A DNA stretch of 64,000 nucleotides from Alicyclobacillus sendaiensis NBRC 100866 (lineage in GTDB: Bacteria > Bacillota > Bacilli > Alicyclobacillales > Alicyclobacillaceae), in assembly GCF_001552675.1 (NCBI RefSeq), contig NZ_BCRQ01000005.1, positions 1-64,000 of the forward strand, given 5' to 3'. The position numbers and the translations under genes are program-made. Each line of letters opens with the position of its first letter. The stretch's first letter is position 1. This document shows positions 52,626 through 61,231 of this stretch, in pieces. The notes beneath the pieces are model-generated. The model saw only the letters and a list, made by a program, of their open reading frames with translations. It made no database searches and had not been told where the DNA came from.

Positions 52626-54167
52626 TCAGCTTCTGGTCTTTGCATCCGACGCGCCGAAGCGGGGAATGGGATGTTGCCCGAGCGCCACATGCACCGTCTT
52701 CCATTCTGTGTAAAACTCGAAACTGTAGTGACCACCTTCCCTCCCGACGCCGCTCTGCTTCATTCCTCCGAACGGCGTGCGTAAATCGCGGACATTCTGC
52801 GAATTGATCCAGGCCATGCCTGATTCGATCCGCCTCGCCATGCGGTGAGCGCGCTCGAGATCCCGTGTCCAAATGTATGCGGCAAGGCCGTACTGCACGC
52901 CGTTGGCGATCTGGATGGCCTCCTCCTCCGTGTGGAACGGGATGGACACGAGTACCGGGCCGAAAATCTCCTCCTGCGCGATGCGCATATCGTTGCGCAC
53001 GTTGACGAAAAGCGTAGGCATGACGAAGTTTCCGCGCGCGAGCTCCTGCGGGACGGGGCCGCCCACGGCCATCGTCGCACCCTCGCGCTGGCCAATGTCG
53101 AGATACTGCTCCACGCGCCGCTTGTGCTCCGGGTGAATCAAGGGGCCCACCTCGGTCTCGGGATCCAGCGGATGACCAAGGCGAATCCTTTTCACCCGCT
53201 CCGCCAAACGGGCTTCGAACTCGTCGCGGATGGAGTCCTGAACGAGCAGGCGAGAGCCCGCCGTGCAACGCTCCCCGTTCAGCGAGTACACGCCGAACAC
53301 GACGGCGTCCAGAGCCCTGTCGAGATCGGCATCCGCGAACACCACGACCGGAGACTTCCCGCCGAGCTCCATCGAAAACCGCTTTAGCCCGTCGGCCCCG
53401 TTTTTCATGATGGTGCGGCCGGTCACCGTCTCGCCGGTGAAGGAAATGAGCGGAACCTTCGGATGCTTCACCAAGGCGTCTCCGGCGACTTCGCCAAAGC
53501 CGTGGACGACGTTGAACACGCCGGGCGGGAGATCGACCTCCTGGACGATCTCGGCCAACTTGGTCGCCGTGAGGGGGGACCATTCGGCGGGCTTGAGAAC
53601 CGCCGTATTGCCCGCAGCGAGGCAAGGCGCAATCTTCCACGTCGCGAGCATCAAGGGCGTGTTCCAGGGCGTGATGAGTCCCGCCACCCCAACCGGAACG
53701 CGGATAGCGTAGTTGAGAAACTGCTCCCCCACCGGAAACGTCTCACCGGTCATGCGCGTGGCCATCTCGGCGAAGAAACGGAAATTTTCCGCGGCTCGCG
53801 CGGCCTGCCCGCGGGCCTGGGCGATGGGCAGGCCCGTGTCCGCCACTTCGAGGCGGGCCAGCTCCTCGCCGTGTCGCTCGATGGCATCGGCAATGTGCAC
53901 GAGGTATCGCGCCCGCTCCTTCGCGCTCATTCTGCCCCAAGGCCCCTCGTGAAAGGCCCGATAGGCTGCTTCCACGGCGCGATCTACGTCGCTTGCCGTT
54001 CCTTCGGCGACCCGGGTCAACACCTCGTTGGTCGTCGGATTCAACGTGTCAAACCATCCGCCCTCCACGCTCTCCACAAACTGGCCGTCGATGAAGTGCA
54101 GCGCGGGGCCGGAGATGGGATCAAACGCAAGGCGCTCCTTCGCCTCCGTCGGATGTACGCCGCTCAT
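52626..54167 (-). CDS. hpaE: 5-carboxymethyl-2-hydroxymuconate semialdehyde dehydrogenase
   Basis: This 513-residue NAD-dependent aldehyde dehydrogenase has LITPWNTPLMLATWKIAPCL, the Glu of RFSMELGGKSPVVV, the active-site Cys in NGERCTAGSRLLV, and the usual EEIFGPVLVSIPF and NSQNVRDLRTPFGGMKQSG. It oxidises the ring-cleavage aldehyde in the homoprotocatechuate path. The start is ATG at 54167 with GGGAGG ahead. It overlaps the FAH-family gene by 4 bases. Confidence 0.92.
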   Translation of the reverse strand: MSGVHPTEAKERLAFDPISGPALHFIDGQFVESVEGGWFDTLNPTTNEVLTRVAEGTASDVDRAVEAAYRAFHEGPWGRMSAKERARYLVHIADAIERHGEELARLEVADTGLPIAQARGQAARAAENFRFFAEMATRMTGETFPVGEQFLNYAIRVPVGVAGLITPWNTPLMLATWKIAPCLAAGNTAVLKPAEWSPLTATKLAEIVQEVDLPPGVFNVVHGFGEVAGDALVKHPKVPLISFTGETVTGRTIMKNGADGLKRFSMELGGKSPVVVFADADLDRALDAVVFGVYSLNGERCTAGSRLLVQDSIRDEFEARLAERVKRIRLGHPLDPETEVGPLIHPEHKRRVEQYLDIGQREGATMAVGGPVPQELARGNFVMPTLFVNVRNDMRIAQEEIFGPVLVSIPFHTEEEAIQIANGVQYGLAAYIWTRDLERAHRMARRIESGMAWINSQNVRDLRTPFGGMKQSGVGREGGHYSFEFYTEWKTVHVALGQHPIPRFGASDAKTRS

Positions 54168-54937
54168 GACAGCACCTCCCTCGCCGGCTCGCCATTCGAC
54201 TCGCCCACCACGGGGTTCACCAGCCGGCCTATGCCCTCGATTTCGATGTCGATCACGTCCCCCGGTTTCACGGGTGAGATGCCGGGCGGCGTGCCTGTGA
54301 GAATGACGTCGCCCGGGCGGAGCGTCACAAACGAGCTGATGAACGATATCACCTCGTCGATTCGAAAGATCAGATCGCGCGTGTTGCCGTGCTGGCGGAC
54401 CTCGCCGTTCACGTAGGTCCAGATTTCGAGCTGGTGTGGATCGGGCACATCCGCGGCATCCACCCACCACGGGCCGAGCGGCCCAAACGTGTCGAAGCCC
54501 TTCGCACGGATGGGAGGGCGGAACATGTTCCCTACGAAATCGCGCACCGTGACATCGTTCGCGATGGTGTACCCGAGGACGTGATCTAACGCGTGGGCGG
54601 TCCGAATGCGCCGTCCGGCGCGCCCGATGATCACGGCCAATTCGGCCTCGTAGTGCATGTACTCCACGCCCTCGGGATACACGATGGGCGCCCTATGCCC
54701 GATGAGCGACGCGTTCGGCTTGATGAACAGAACGGGCTCCTTGGGCCTCTCCAAACTGAGTTCCGCCGCGTGGTCGGCGTAGTTCAAGGCAAGCCCGTAG
54801 ATGGTCCTCGGCTCTATCGGCGGCAGCCAAGTGACTTGCTCCTCCGAGACCACATGTCCTTCCTCGTCGATGAGCGCTCCGCCTTGCCAAACGCCCTCAT
54901 GAATCCGCCCCCGGTCGATGAATCTCGCGTGGCGCAC
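54164..54937 (-). CDS. Fumarylacetoacetate-hydrolase-family isomerase/decarboxylase (HpaG-like)
   Basis: The 257-residue FAH-fold enzyme has the metal-binding core VEYMHYEAELAVIIGRAGR and the following HVLGYTIANDVTVRDFVG. The C-terminal stretch is LRPGDVILTGTPPGISPVKPGD. In the homoprotocatechuate path this family decarboxylates 5-oxopent-3-ene-1,2,5-tricarboxylate and isomerises the product. E. coli HpaG carries two such domains; this protein carries one, so it may do only one step or act as an oligomer. The GTG at 54937 with AAGGAGGGG ahead is the start. Confidence 0.85.
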   Translation of the reverse strand: MRHARFIDRGRIHEGVWQGGALIDEEGHVVSEEQVTWLPPIEPRTIYGLALNYADHAAELSLERPKEPVLFIKPNASLIGHRAPIVYPEGVEYMHYEAELAVIIGRAGRRIRTAHALDHVLGYTIANDVTVRDFVGNMFRPPIRAKGFDTFGPLGPWWVDAADVPDPHQLEIWTYVNGEVRQHGNTRDLIFRIDEVISFISSFVTLRPGDVILTGTPPGISPVKPGDVIDIEIEGIGRLVNPVVGESNGEPAREVLS

Positions 54938-55625
54938 GATACCCCTCCTTCCGCTCCTCCACCAGGCGCATGTGTTGCTCGTTCCACCGCCTGAAGGCTT
55001 CCAGCGTCGCCAACCGGTGTTGGCGGGCAAACCGTTCCACCGCATCCTCGCCGACATCGACCGCCATCAACTGAATCAGCTTGTCGTGTTCGGCAATCGA
55101 GTCGCTCGCGCGATGCGGGATCAGGTTGAACACGGACACCCTCATGGCGTCCATCCGCTCGCGCACCCCATGGATTTCGTCCACGAGGAAGCGATTGCTG
55201 CAGCGGCGCAGAATGATCTCATGGAACTGTTGGTTCAGCCTGCTGTACAGCGTGAGATCAAAGTCGGTTCGGGCCTGGCGCATCGCCTCGTTGGTCTGTC
55301 GAAGCGCATCGAAGTCCTCATCCGTGAGATGTCGATAGGCCTGGGCAGTGGCGTAGCCTTCGAGCACCGCGAGAGCCGACAGGATATCCTCGTACATCTT
55401 TGCGTCGATGCGAGTCACCTTGGCGCCGCTGAACCGTTCCACCTCGACAAATCCCTCTGCCTCCAGGCGGCGGATGGCCTCACGAATGGGAATCGCACTC
55501 ACCCCCAATTCTCTCGCGATGCGGTCGATCACGATGCGATACCCGGGCCCATACGTGCCGTCGAGAATGCGCTGCTTCAACGTTTGATAGGCAACCTGTT
55601 GCTTGCTCGGCGTGTGTTTGGTCAT
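54897..55625 (-). CDS. GntR/FadR-family transcriptional regulator
   Basis: The 242-residue regulator has an N-terminal winged helix (YQTLKQRILDGTYGPGYRIV, GVSAIPIREAIRRLEAEG) and a C-terminal FCD ligand-binding domain with the metal-binding residues in NQQFHEIIL and AEHDKLIQ. It is likely the local regulator of the hydroxyphenylacetate genes, with a hydroxyphenylacetate-type inducer. The start overlaps the FAH-family gene by 41 bp at the 3' end. A 12-bp palindrome sits 7 bases upstream of the ATG. No ribosome site is present, so the mRNA may be leaderless or the start may lie elsewhere. Confidence 0.9.
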   Translation of the reverse strand: MTKHTPSKQQVAYQTLKQRILDGTYGPGYRIVIDRIARELGVSAIPIREAIRRLEAEGFVEVERFSGAKVTRIDAKMYEDILSALAVLEGYATAQAYRHLTDEDFDALRQTNEAMRQARTDFDLTLYSRLNQQFHEIILRRCSNRFLVDEIHGVRERMDAMRVSVFNLIPHRASDSIAEHDKLIQLMAVDVGEDAVERFARQHRLATLEAFRRWNEQHMRLVEERKEGYRAPREIHRPGADS

Positions 55626-55631
55626 GACGTT

Positions 55632-55643
55632 ATCGTATACGAT
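55632..55643. promoter_or_regulatory. Palindrome ATCGTATACGAT, probable GntR operator
   Basis: The perfect 12-bp palindrome lies directly upstream of the GntR gene and is followed by TTCCTAT. A close relative, ATCATATATGAT followed by TTC, is in the flavin-reductase promoter, and ATCGTATAGGAA lies before the MFS gene. FadR-type regulators bind such AT-rich palindromes with a central TATA. The assignment is inferred. Confidence 0.6.
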
Positions 55644-55685
55644 TTCCTATTTGTGCGAAAGCAACACGAGCGCTGCGAAGACATC

Positions 55686-57116
55686 CTACGGCGAAATCTC
55701 TTCCAGAACCTTGCCCCGCGACGCGATGCCGCCGAGGGCGATGAGCGCAGCCACCAGGAGGAAGCCCGACATCGCCACAAAGCCCGCCGTCACACCCAGG
55801 GAGGGGATGAATGGCGCAATCGCCCACAGCCCAACCCCAGCGCCGATGTGGCCCGCGCCATCCACCAGCGCGAAACCACTCGTTCTCGCGCGAGACGGGA
55901 AGTTTTCCGCCGTCCACGCGTAAAACACCGGCACCCACACGTTTTGTCCGAAGAAGAGCAAAACCGCGCCGAAATAGGACCACCCAAGGTGATGCCCCGC
56001 AAGCCCTACCACGAGCCCACCCGCAATGGTCAGGACCGCGGCGACCAACAGATACGTTTTGCGTTCCAGGACTTCACCCGCGAGGTACGCCACCACGCCG
56101 GCCAGCACCATGCCGAAGACGCCGACGGCCACGATGAGCCCCGCCTCGCTCGGCGCGTAGCCTGCGCCGACCAACAGGGTGGTCATCCCTGCGGAAAATC
56201 CGTAGACGGTGACGTAACTAAAGAGCCAGACGAAAAACAGGAGGAACACGCGCTTGCGATACCGCGAGCTGCCCAAAAGTTCACCATAGGGCATGCGCGG
56301 ATCGGAGACCGACGAGCACGAAGCAGGTCCATCCCTCTGCGGAACCGAGTCCAGGCCCAAGCGCTCTTCCATCGCGGCGACCACCGCGGAGGCTTCTTCC
56401 ACGCGGCCTTTCGCGGCCAACCAGCGCGGTGACTCCGGGAGCTCCAGCCTCAGCAGGATGGCGATGAGGGCGAGGACCGCCCCGATGGCGTACATCAGCC
56501 GCCAGCCCCAGTGGAACGACGGCGTCGCCAGCGCAAACGGAAGCCCTTCCGGAAATGGCGCGCTGGGCGTCGTCAACCACAAGCCGAGCCAAATGCCGAG
56601 GAGTGCTCCGACGCCTGAGAAAATGAACAATCCGGACGTGTACTTCGCCCTCGCGCTTCTCGGCGCAATCTCGCTCATGTACGTGTTGACCACGGCGAGG
56701 TCCGCGGCCACGCCCACGCCCGTGATGCCGCGCGCGAGGACAAACCACCAATCGCGCGTCGCGAGAGCCGTCAACAGCGACCCGATGCCGGTGATGAACA
56801 TGGTGGTCATCAACATGCGCCTTCGCCCGAGGCGATCTGCCAGCGGGCTCAACACGAGGGTACCGACCACATATCCCAACAGATTCGCGAAGATGGGCAG
56901 CCCAATGTATCGACTGGCATTCGCCGGCGTCGCGCCCGGGATGATGGATGTGGCGGTTTGGACAAAGGAGACGTTGACGTCGAAGATGTCGTAGAACGTG
57001 AAGAGGTATCCCAGGCCGATGACGAGGAAAAGCCGCCGCGGAAGCGGCCATGCCGTCAACCGCTCCATCCGCGCCAAGATGCCCGCTGCGCTCGAAACAG
57101 GCACCTCCGTGCTCAT
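55686..57116 (-). CDS. MFS transporter, aromatic-acid type
   Basis: The product has 476 residues and twelve hydrophobic segments. The family signature DRLGRRRML lies between helices 2 and 3, GRGITGVG-like features in helix 4 (ARGITGVGVAADLAVV), and PESPRWLAAKGR in the central loop is typical of the sugar/aromatic-acid porters. In this cluster it most likely imports 4-hydroxyphenylacetate. ATG at 57116 with GAGGGGGCGAG ahead is the start. The gene lies between the GntR gene and the flavin reductase gene, all in one direction. Confidence 0.88.
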   Translation of the reverse strand: MSTEVPVSSAAGILARMERLTAWPLPRRLFLVIGLGYLFTFYDIFDVNVSFVQTATSIIPGATPANASRYIGLPIFANLLGYVVGTLVLSPLADRLGRRRMLMTTMFITGIGSLLTALATRDWWFVLARGITGVGVAADLAVVNTYMSEIAPRSARAKYTSGLFIFSGVGALLGIWLGLWLTTPSAPFPEGLPFALATPSFHWGWRLMYAIGAVLALIAILLRLELPESPRWLAAKGRVEEASAVVAAMEERLGLDSVPQRDGPASCSSVSDPRMPYGELLGSSRYRKRVFLLFFVWLFSYVTVYGFSAGMTTLLVGAGYAPSEAGLIVAVGVFGMVLAGVVAYLAGEVLERKTYLLVAAVLTIAGGLVVGLAGHHLGWSYFGAVLLFFGQNVWVPVFYAWTAENFPSRARTSGFALVDGAGHIGAGVGLWAIAPFIPSLGVTAGFVAMSGFLLVAALIALGGIASRGKVLEEISP

Positions 57117-57173
57117 GGAATCTCGCCCCCTCACGAGAATGATGAGCGCCATGATTAGACTATCCAATCTGAT

Positions 57174-57185
57174 TTCCTATACGAT
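57174..57185. promoter_or_regulatory. Degenerate operator copy before the MFS gene
   Basis: On the minus strand it reads ATCGTATAGGAA, differing from the GntR-gene palindrome at two positions and continuing with the same AT-rich flank. It overlaps the last codons of the flavin reductase gene, ahead of the MFS gene. It is weaker than the other two copies. Confidence 0.4.
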
Positions 57186-57683
57186 TTTATCCAAACAGGT
57201 GCGCCTCGACGTGTCACTGGCGAGCGACGTGTAGGTCCCGCGCCAGAACACGAGCGGAATGCCCTCCTCTTGCTGATAGATGTCCTTGACAAGACCGAGC
57301 ACGATGATGTGATCCCCCGCCGGATATTGAGCGTACACTTCGCACGACAGCGCGGCCAGGCAGTCATCGAGGCGAACCGATTCCCCAAAGGGCACGAACG
57401 TCCCCCGCCATTCGCCGCTCGTTCCGGCGAAGTGGCGCGATACCTCCTCTTGATGTCGACCGAGGACATTCACTGTAAACGCTTTCGAAGACGACAGACA
57501 TTGCGCCATCCTACTGCGCTCGTCAACGCAGACCAGGATCAGAGGCGGGTTGAGCGAGACGGATGTGAACGAATTCGCCGTCATCCCGTGCACTTGCCCG
57601 CTGACTGATGTCGTGATGACGGTGACGCCCGTTGTGAACAGTCCGCACGTGCGCCTAAACGCCTTCGCGTCGACCTCAGGCAT
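57177..57683 (-). CDS. hpaC: Flavin reductase (HpaC-like)
   Basis: This 168-residue FMN/FAD-binding split-barrel reductase has the family motif FTTGVTVITTSVSGQVHGMTANSF near the N-terminus and SLNPPLILVCVDERSRM. It ends DHIIVLGLVKDIYQQEEGIPLVFWRG. It supplies reduced flavin to HpaB. It is separated from hpaB by the transporter and regulator genes, which is unusual because hpaB and hpaC are often adjacent. ATG at 57683 follows AAGGGGGGG; ATG at 57707 is a longer alternative. Confidence 0.88.
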   Translation of the reverse strand: MPEVDAKAFRRTCGLFTTGVTVITTSVSGQVHGMTANSFTSVSLNPPLILVCVDERSRMAQCLSSSKAFTVNVLGRHQEEVSRHFAGTSGEWRGTFVPFGESVRLDDCLAALSCEVYAQYPAGDHIIVLGLVKDIYQQEEGIPLVFWRGTYTSLASDTSRRTCLDKIV

Positions 57684-57745
57684 GGCCTTCCCCCCCTTTC
57701 CTTCCATCTGCCCTCAATCCTCAATCGGCGATGCGGGCTGTGTTG

Positions 57746-57774
57746 ATCATATATGATTTCATACACTCTGTCAA
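57746..57774 (-). promoter_or_regulatory. Sigma-A promoter of the flavin reductase gene with overlapping operator
   Basis: On the minus strand TTGACA (57769-57774) and TATGAT (57746-57751) are exactly 17 bp apart. The palindrome ATCATATATGAT (57746-57757) covers the -10, so a bound GntR protein would block transcription. Confidence 0.75.
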
Positions 57775-57799
57775 TTCCAACTTCGGCGCCCCATTGCGC

Positions 57800-57843
57800 G
57801 CGCGAGGGGCGTCCGCGGCCAGATGGCCTCGTGCCCCTCGCGC
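57800..57843. terminator. Long hairpin after the GH3 gene
   Basis: The 11-bp stem GCGCGAGGGGC/GCCCCTCGCGC with an inner GGCC pair lies 30 bp past the GH3 stop. No U-run follows, so it may be a weak terminator or an mRNA 3' structure. Confidence 0.4.
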
Positions 57844-57872
57844 ACAGCCCCGGTTTCCATGCAACTCGCCGC

Positions 57873-60161
57873 TCAGTTGTCCGATGAACCCTGCCCTCCC
57901 TCGGCTTGGCGCTCTGCCTGTGCAGCTCGCAGCTTCGCAAGAACTTGATCGATCTCGCCCCGCGGCACGCCGAACAATGTCGTGGTGCGCCCGATGGGCG
58001 TGAAACGCATGAACGCCTCGAACATGGGGTTCGCGTCCACCTCGCTGCCAAGCGGTGAATCGGCGAGCTTCTCCTGCAACAACTGGCGGAGCACCGGACC
58101 TATTGCCGGATCGTCCAGCAGATCTCCGAGGGTCGCATTGGCGTGGACTTGGACAGGCCGGCGCGGCGCCGTGGAGACCACCTCCACGGTGGCGGCGAGG
58201 CGCAGGTCGCGCGAGGACGATCCGACCCGAATCTCGTAGCGGCCGCTCTCCGCGATGAAATCCCCCGCGTCGACGTCGTAGTGCGCGAACGCGCGGTTGC
58301 CGAGTTGAAATTCCACGGTCTGCGCCTCGCCCGGCGCCAGCGCCACCTTCGCGAATGCGCGCAGTTCGCGGCGCGGCCGCACGATTCGCGAGGACGTCGG
58401 CTCGACGTACAGCTGGACCACCTCTTTGCCCGGGCGCTGTCCCGCGTTGCGCACGTCCACCTGGACGGTGAGCACTTCGTCGTCCCGTATCTGCTCGCGA
58501 GACACGCGAATGGCCTCGTACTCGAACGCGGTGTACGACAGCCCGTGCCCGAAGGGAAACAGCACGTCCATCTCCTTGGCATCGTAGTAGCGATATCCCA
58601 CGAAGATACCCTCTCGGTATTCGGACCTGTCGCCTTCGCCGGGGAAGAACGGATGGGACGGGTTGTGCTCAAGCTGAAGCGGAAACGTCTCGGCCAGCTT
58701 GCCGGACGGGTTCACGGCGCCCGAGAGGACGTCCGCAATGGCGCCGCCGAACGCCTGCCCGGCGAGATACGCCTCGATCACGGCCGGCACGCGGTGGATC
58801 CAAGGCATTTCCACGGGCGCGCCGTTCGAGAGCACCACCACCGTGCGGGGTTGCACAGACGCCACGGCCTCAATGAGCGCCACGTGGGCGTCCGGCATGC
58901 GCATGTGGACGCGATCGTACCCCTCCGACTCCCAAGACTCCGGCAATCCTGCGAAGACGACGGCGACATCCGCCTGCGCCGCAGCGCGCACGGCCTCGTC
59001 AATGAGCTCGGGCCGAGGCGCGTCATCGTCGAGCGCGTACCCCGGCGCGTACAGGACAAAGTCGTCGCCAAACGCGAGGCGCATCTCGGCAAGCGGCTCG
59101 TCGAGGCGCGCAGGGTTGACGTGCGAGCTACCTCCGCCCTGGTAGCGCGGCGAGACGGCGAAGGCGCCCAGCACGGCCACCCGGCGCCCCGGCGCGATGG
59201 GCAGGACGGGCCCGTCGTTTTTCAGGAGCACCATCGACTCTGCGGCGACCTGGCGGGCAAGGCGGTGGTGCGCGTCGAGATCGACCGGTTGGCCCTGAGG
59301 CCGGTACGCCCGGTCGATGAGTGCGAGCAAGCGCTCCACGGCCGCGTCGAGCACGGCTTCGTCCAGGCGGCCGTCTCGCACAGCCTGCACAATCTCACTG
59401 TCCTGCGCGTACGGCCCGCCGGGCATCTCAAGATCCAGCCCTGCGGCGAGCCCTTGCACGCGATTATTCACGGCGCCCCAGTCCGACACCACGACACCGT
59501 CGAATCCCCATTCCCGGCGCAGCACCTCGGTGAGGAGCCACGGGTGTTCAGAGCAGTAGGTGCCGTTCAGGCGGTTGTAGGCGCACATGACCGTCCACGG
59601 GCGGCCGCCCTTGACGGCGCCCTCGAAGCTCGCGAGGTAGATCTCGCGCAGCGTCCGCTCGTCCACCTCGGCGCTCGTGGTCATGCGCCGGTATTCCTGG
59701 TTGTTGGCGGCGAAGTGCTTGAGCGACGAGCCCACGCCGCGCGACTGCACACCGCGGATGTGTGCCGCGGCCATCTCACTCGAGAGCAGCGGATCCTCCG
59801 AAAAGTATTCGAAGTTCCGGCCGCACAGTGGGGAACGCTTGATGTTGGCCCCTGGCCCGAGCAACACATGCACGCCGAGCGCGCGGCACTCGTCGCCGAG
59901 CGCCTGGCCCACCCGCTCGACAAGCGCCGGATCCCAGGAACTCGCCAAAGCGGCGGCAGTGGGAAAGCAGGTCGCTGGCTCCGAATCGGTGAACGATCCG
60001 CCCGGCCGCTGCAGGCGAACGCCGTGCGGGCCGTCCGTCATGCAGAGGGACGGGATGCCGAGGCGCTCGACGGGCTTGGTCTGCCAGAAGTTGAGACCGG
60101 AGCAGAGAGAGGCTTTTTCTTCGAGGGTGAGGTGAGATGTTACCGGAACACCATTCTTCAA
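57873..60161 (-). CDS. Glycoside hydrolase family 3 beta-glycosidase
   Basis: This 762-residue enzyme hydrolyses beta-linked glucosides or xylosides. The N-terminal barrel has TDGPHGVRLQRPGG, GSSLKHFAANNQEYRRM and the nucleophile Asp in GVVVSDWGAVNN (near 228). The second domain (from about 330) and a C-terminal fibronectin-type-III-like domain (from about 590, LTVQVDVRNAGQRPGKEVVQ) follow. An additional 70-residue helical tail ends the protein. The start is TTG at 60161, with GGGGGATGAAACG ahead. No signal peptide is seen, so it is cytosolic and probably acts on imported oligosaccharides. It is GC-rich, unlike the LacI and transport genes beside it. Confidence 0.92.
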   Translation of the reverse strand: MKNGVPVTSHLTLEEKASLCSGLNFWQTKPVERLGIPSLCMTDGPHGVRLQRPGGSFTDSEPATCFPTAAALASSWDPALVERVGQALGDECRALGVHVLLGPGANIKRSPLCGRNFEYFSEDPLLSSEMAAAHIRGVQSRGVGSSLKHFAANNQEYRRMTTSAEVDERTLREIYLASFEGAVKGGRPWTVMCAYNRLNGTYCSEHPWLLTEVLRREWGFDGVVVSDWGAVNNRVQGLAAGLDLEMPGGPYAQDSEIVQAVRDGRLDEAVLDAAVERLLALIDRAYRPQGQPVDLDAHHRLARQVAAESMVLLKNDGPVLPIAPGRRVAVLGAFAVSPRYQGGGSSHVNPARLDEPLAEMRLAFGDDFVLYAPGYALDDDAPRPELIDEAVRAAAQADVAVVFAGLPESWESEGYDRVHMRMPDAHVALIEAVASVQPRTVVVLSNGAPVEMPWIHRVPAVIEAYLAGQAFGGAIADVLSGAVNPSGKLAETFPLQLEHNPSHPFFPGEGDRSEYREGIFVGYRYYDAKEMDVLFPFGHGLSYTAFEYEAIRVSREQIRDDEVLTVQVDVRNAGQRPGKEVVQLYVEPTSSRIVRPRRELRAFAKVALAPGEAQTVEFQLGNRAFAHYDVDAGDFIAESGRYEIRVGSSSRDLRLAATVEVVSTAPRRPVQVHANATLGDLLDDPAIGPVLRQLLQEKLADSPLGSEVDANPMFEAFMRFTPIGRTTTLFGVPRGEIDQVLAKLRAAQAERQAEGGQGSSDN

Positions 60162-60180
60162 GACGTTTCATCCCCCTGTG

Positions 60181-61191
60181 TCATGTGTAGATTTTTGAGT
60201 CATTTGCCGTAGATGTTGACTTTCTTCTCACAAGCCGAACGGGAAGGGTCACGCTCACGGTTGATTGCTTACCTTCCAAGGTGTCTATAAGCATTCGTGC
60301 CGCGTACTTGCCCGAAAGGTAGACGTCCTGTCGTATTGTTGTAAGTGGAGGCTGAACTAATTCGGCGTACGGCGCGTCATCGAATCCAATCACAGACACA
60401 TCATGCGGAACGTCGAGTCCCAAATCCTTCAACCCATCAATGACGCCAACAGTCATGAGGTCCGTACACACCAAAAAAGCAGTCGGAGCGCCGCGAACCC
60501 TCTTCAGTAGCCTTACGACCGCTTGCCTTCCTCCCGCTCGGGAATTGGGGGCAACCGACATCCAATCGGCCTCTAGCGGCAGTCCGTGTGCGTGCAGGGC
60601 CTTTTTAAATGAACGATACCGGTTGACTACATAATGGTACTTCGGAGGTCCGGCGATGAACCCAATTTTACGGTGGCCTAGGCTGACGAGATATTTGACA
60701 GCCTGCATGATTCCCCCTTGCGTATCGATGTCGACGGAAGGTAACGTATCGTTTACCTTCCCCATGCTTACAAAAGGGATTTTGAATTTCCGAAAGAGAT
60801 CGACGTAAGGATCGCGTCCCTTAAGTTCAGTAAGAATTAGTCCGTCCACTCGATAGGTGAGATGCTCGTGAACGGAATCCTCATATACGATCGAAACCAA
60901 ATATCCAGCCTTTGTTGCGACCTCGGTAATTCCACGGAGAATATTCGAGAAGTAACTATCGAGGAAAGCGCTCGGCGACGAAGGAATGAAGAGACCCAAA
61001 GTGTATGTTCTCTGCTGAACGAGAGCGCGAGCCGAAATATTGGGTATGTACCCGAGTTCATTGGCTATCCGGACAATGCGCTGCTTCGTCTCTGCACTAA
61101 CGCCTTGTTTGTTATTAAGTGCCATCGAAACTGTCGCCGCAGTCACGCCAGCCCTCTTCGCAATGTCTTGTACCGTATAGCGCTTGTGCAA
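60181..61191 (-). CDS. LacI-family transcriptional regulator
   Basis: The product has about 336 residues. The N-terminal helix-turn-helix reads RYTVQDIAKRAGVTAATVSM followed by ALNNKQGVS, then the hinge NISARALVQQRTYTLG and a periplasmic-binding-protein-like ligand domain with VDGLILTELKG, IVNTQ-type loop and IGFDDAPYAELVQPPLTTI. It very likely represses the adjacent beta-glycosidase and sugar-transport genes. The start is uncertain: TTG at 61191 has a GGCGG site ahead and begins just before the DNA-binding helix; ATG at 61218 and GTG at 61200 are alternatives. The gene is AT-rich. Confidence 0.9.
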   Translation of the reverse strand: MHKRYTVQDIAKRAGVTAATVSMALNNKQGVSAETKQRIVRIANELGYIPNISARALVQQRTYTLGLFIPSSPSAFLDSYFSNILRGITEVATKAGYLVSIVYEDSVHEHLTYRVDGLILTELKGRDPYVDLFRKFKIPFVSMGKVNDTLPSVDIDTQGGIMQAVKYLVSLGHRKIGFIAGPPKYHYVVNRYRSFKKALHAHGLPLEADWMSVAPNSRAGGRQAVVRLLKRVRGAPTAFLVCTDLMTVGVIDGLKDLGLDVPHDVSVIGFDDAPYAELVQPPLTTIRQDVYLSGKYAARMLIDTLEGKQSTVSVTLPVRLVRRKSTSTANDSKIYT

Positions 61192-61231
61192 AGCCGTCAC
61201 ACCGCCTTCGAAGAACATTTCGTGAAAATCA

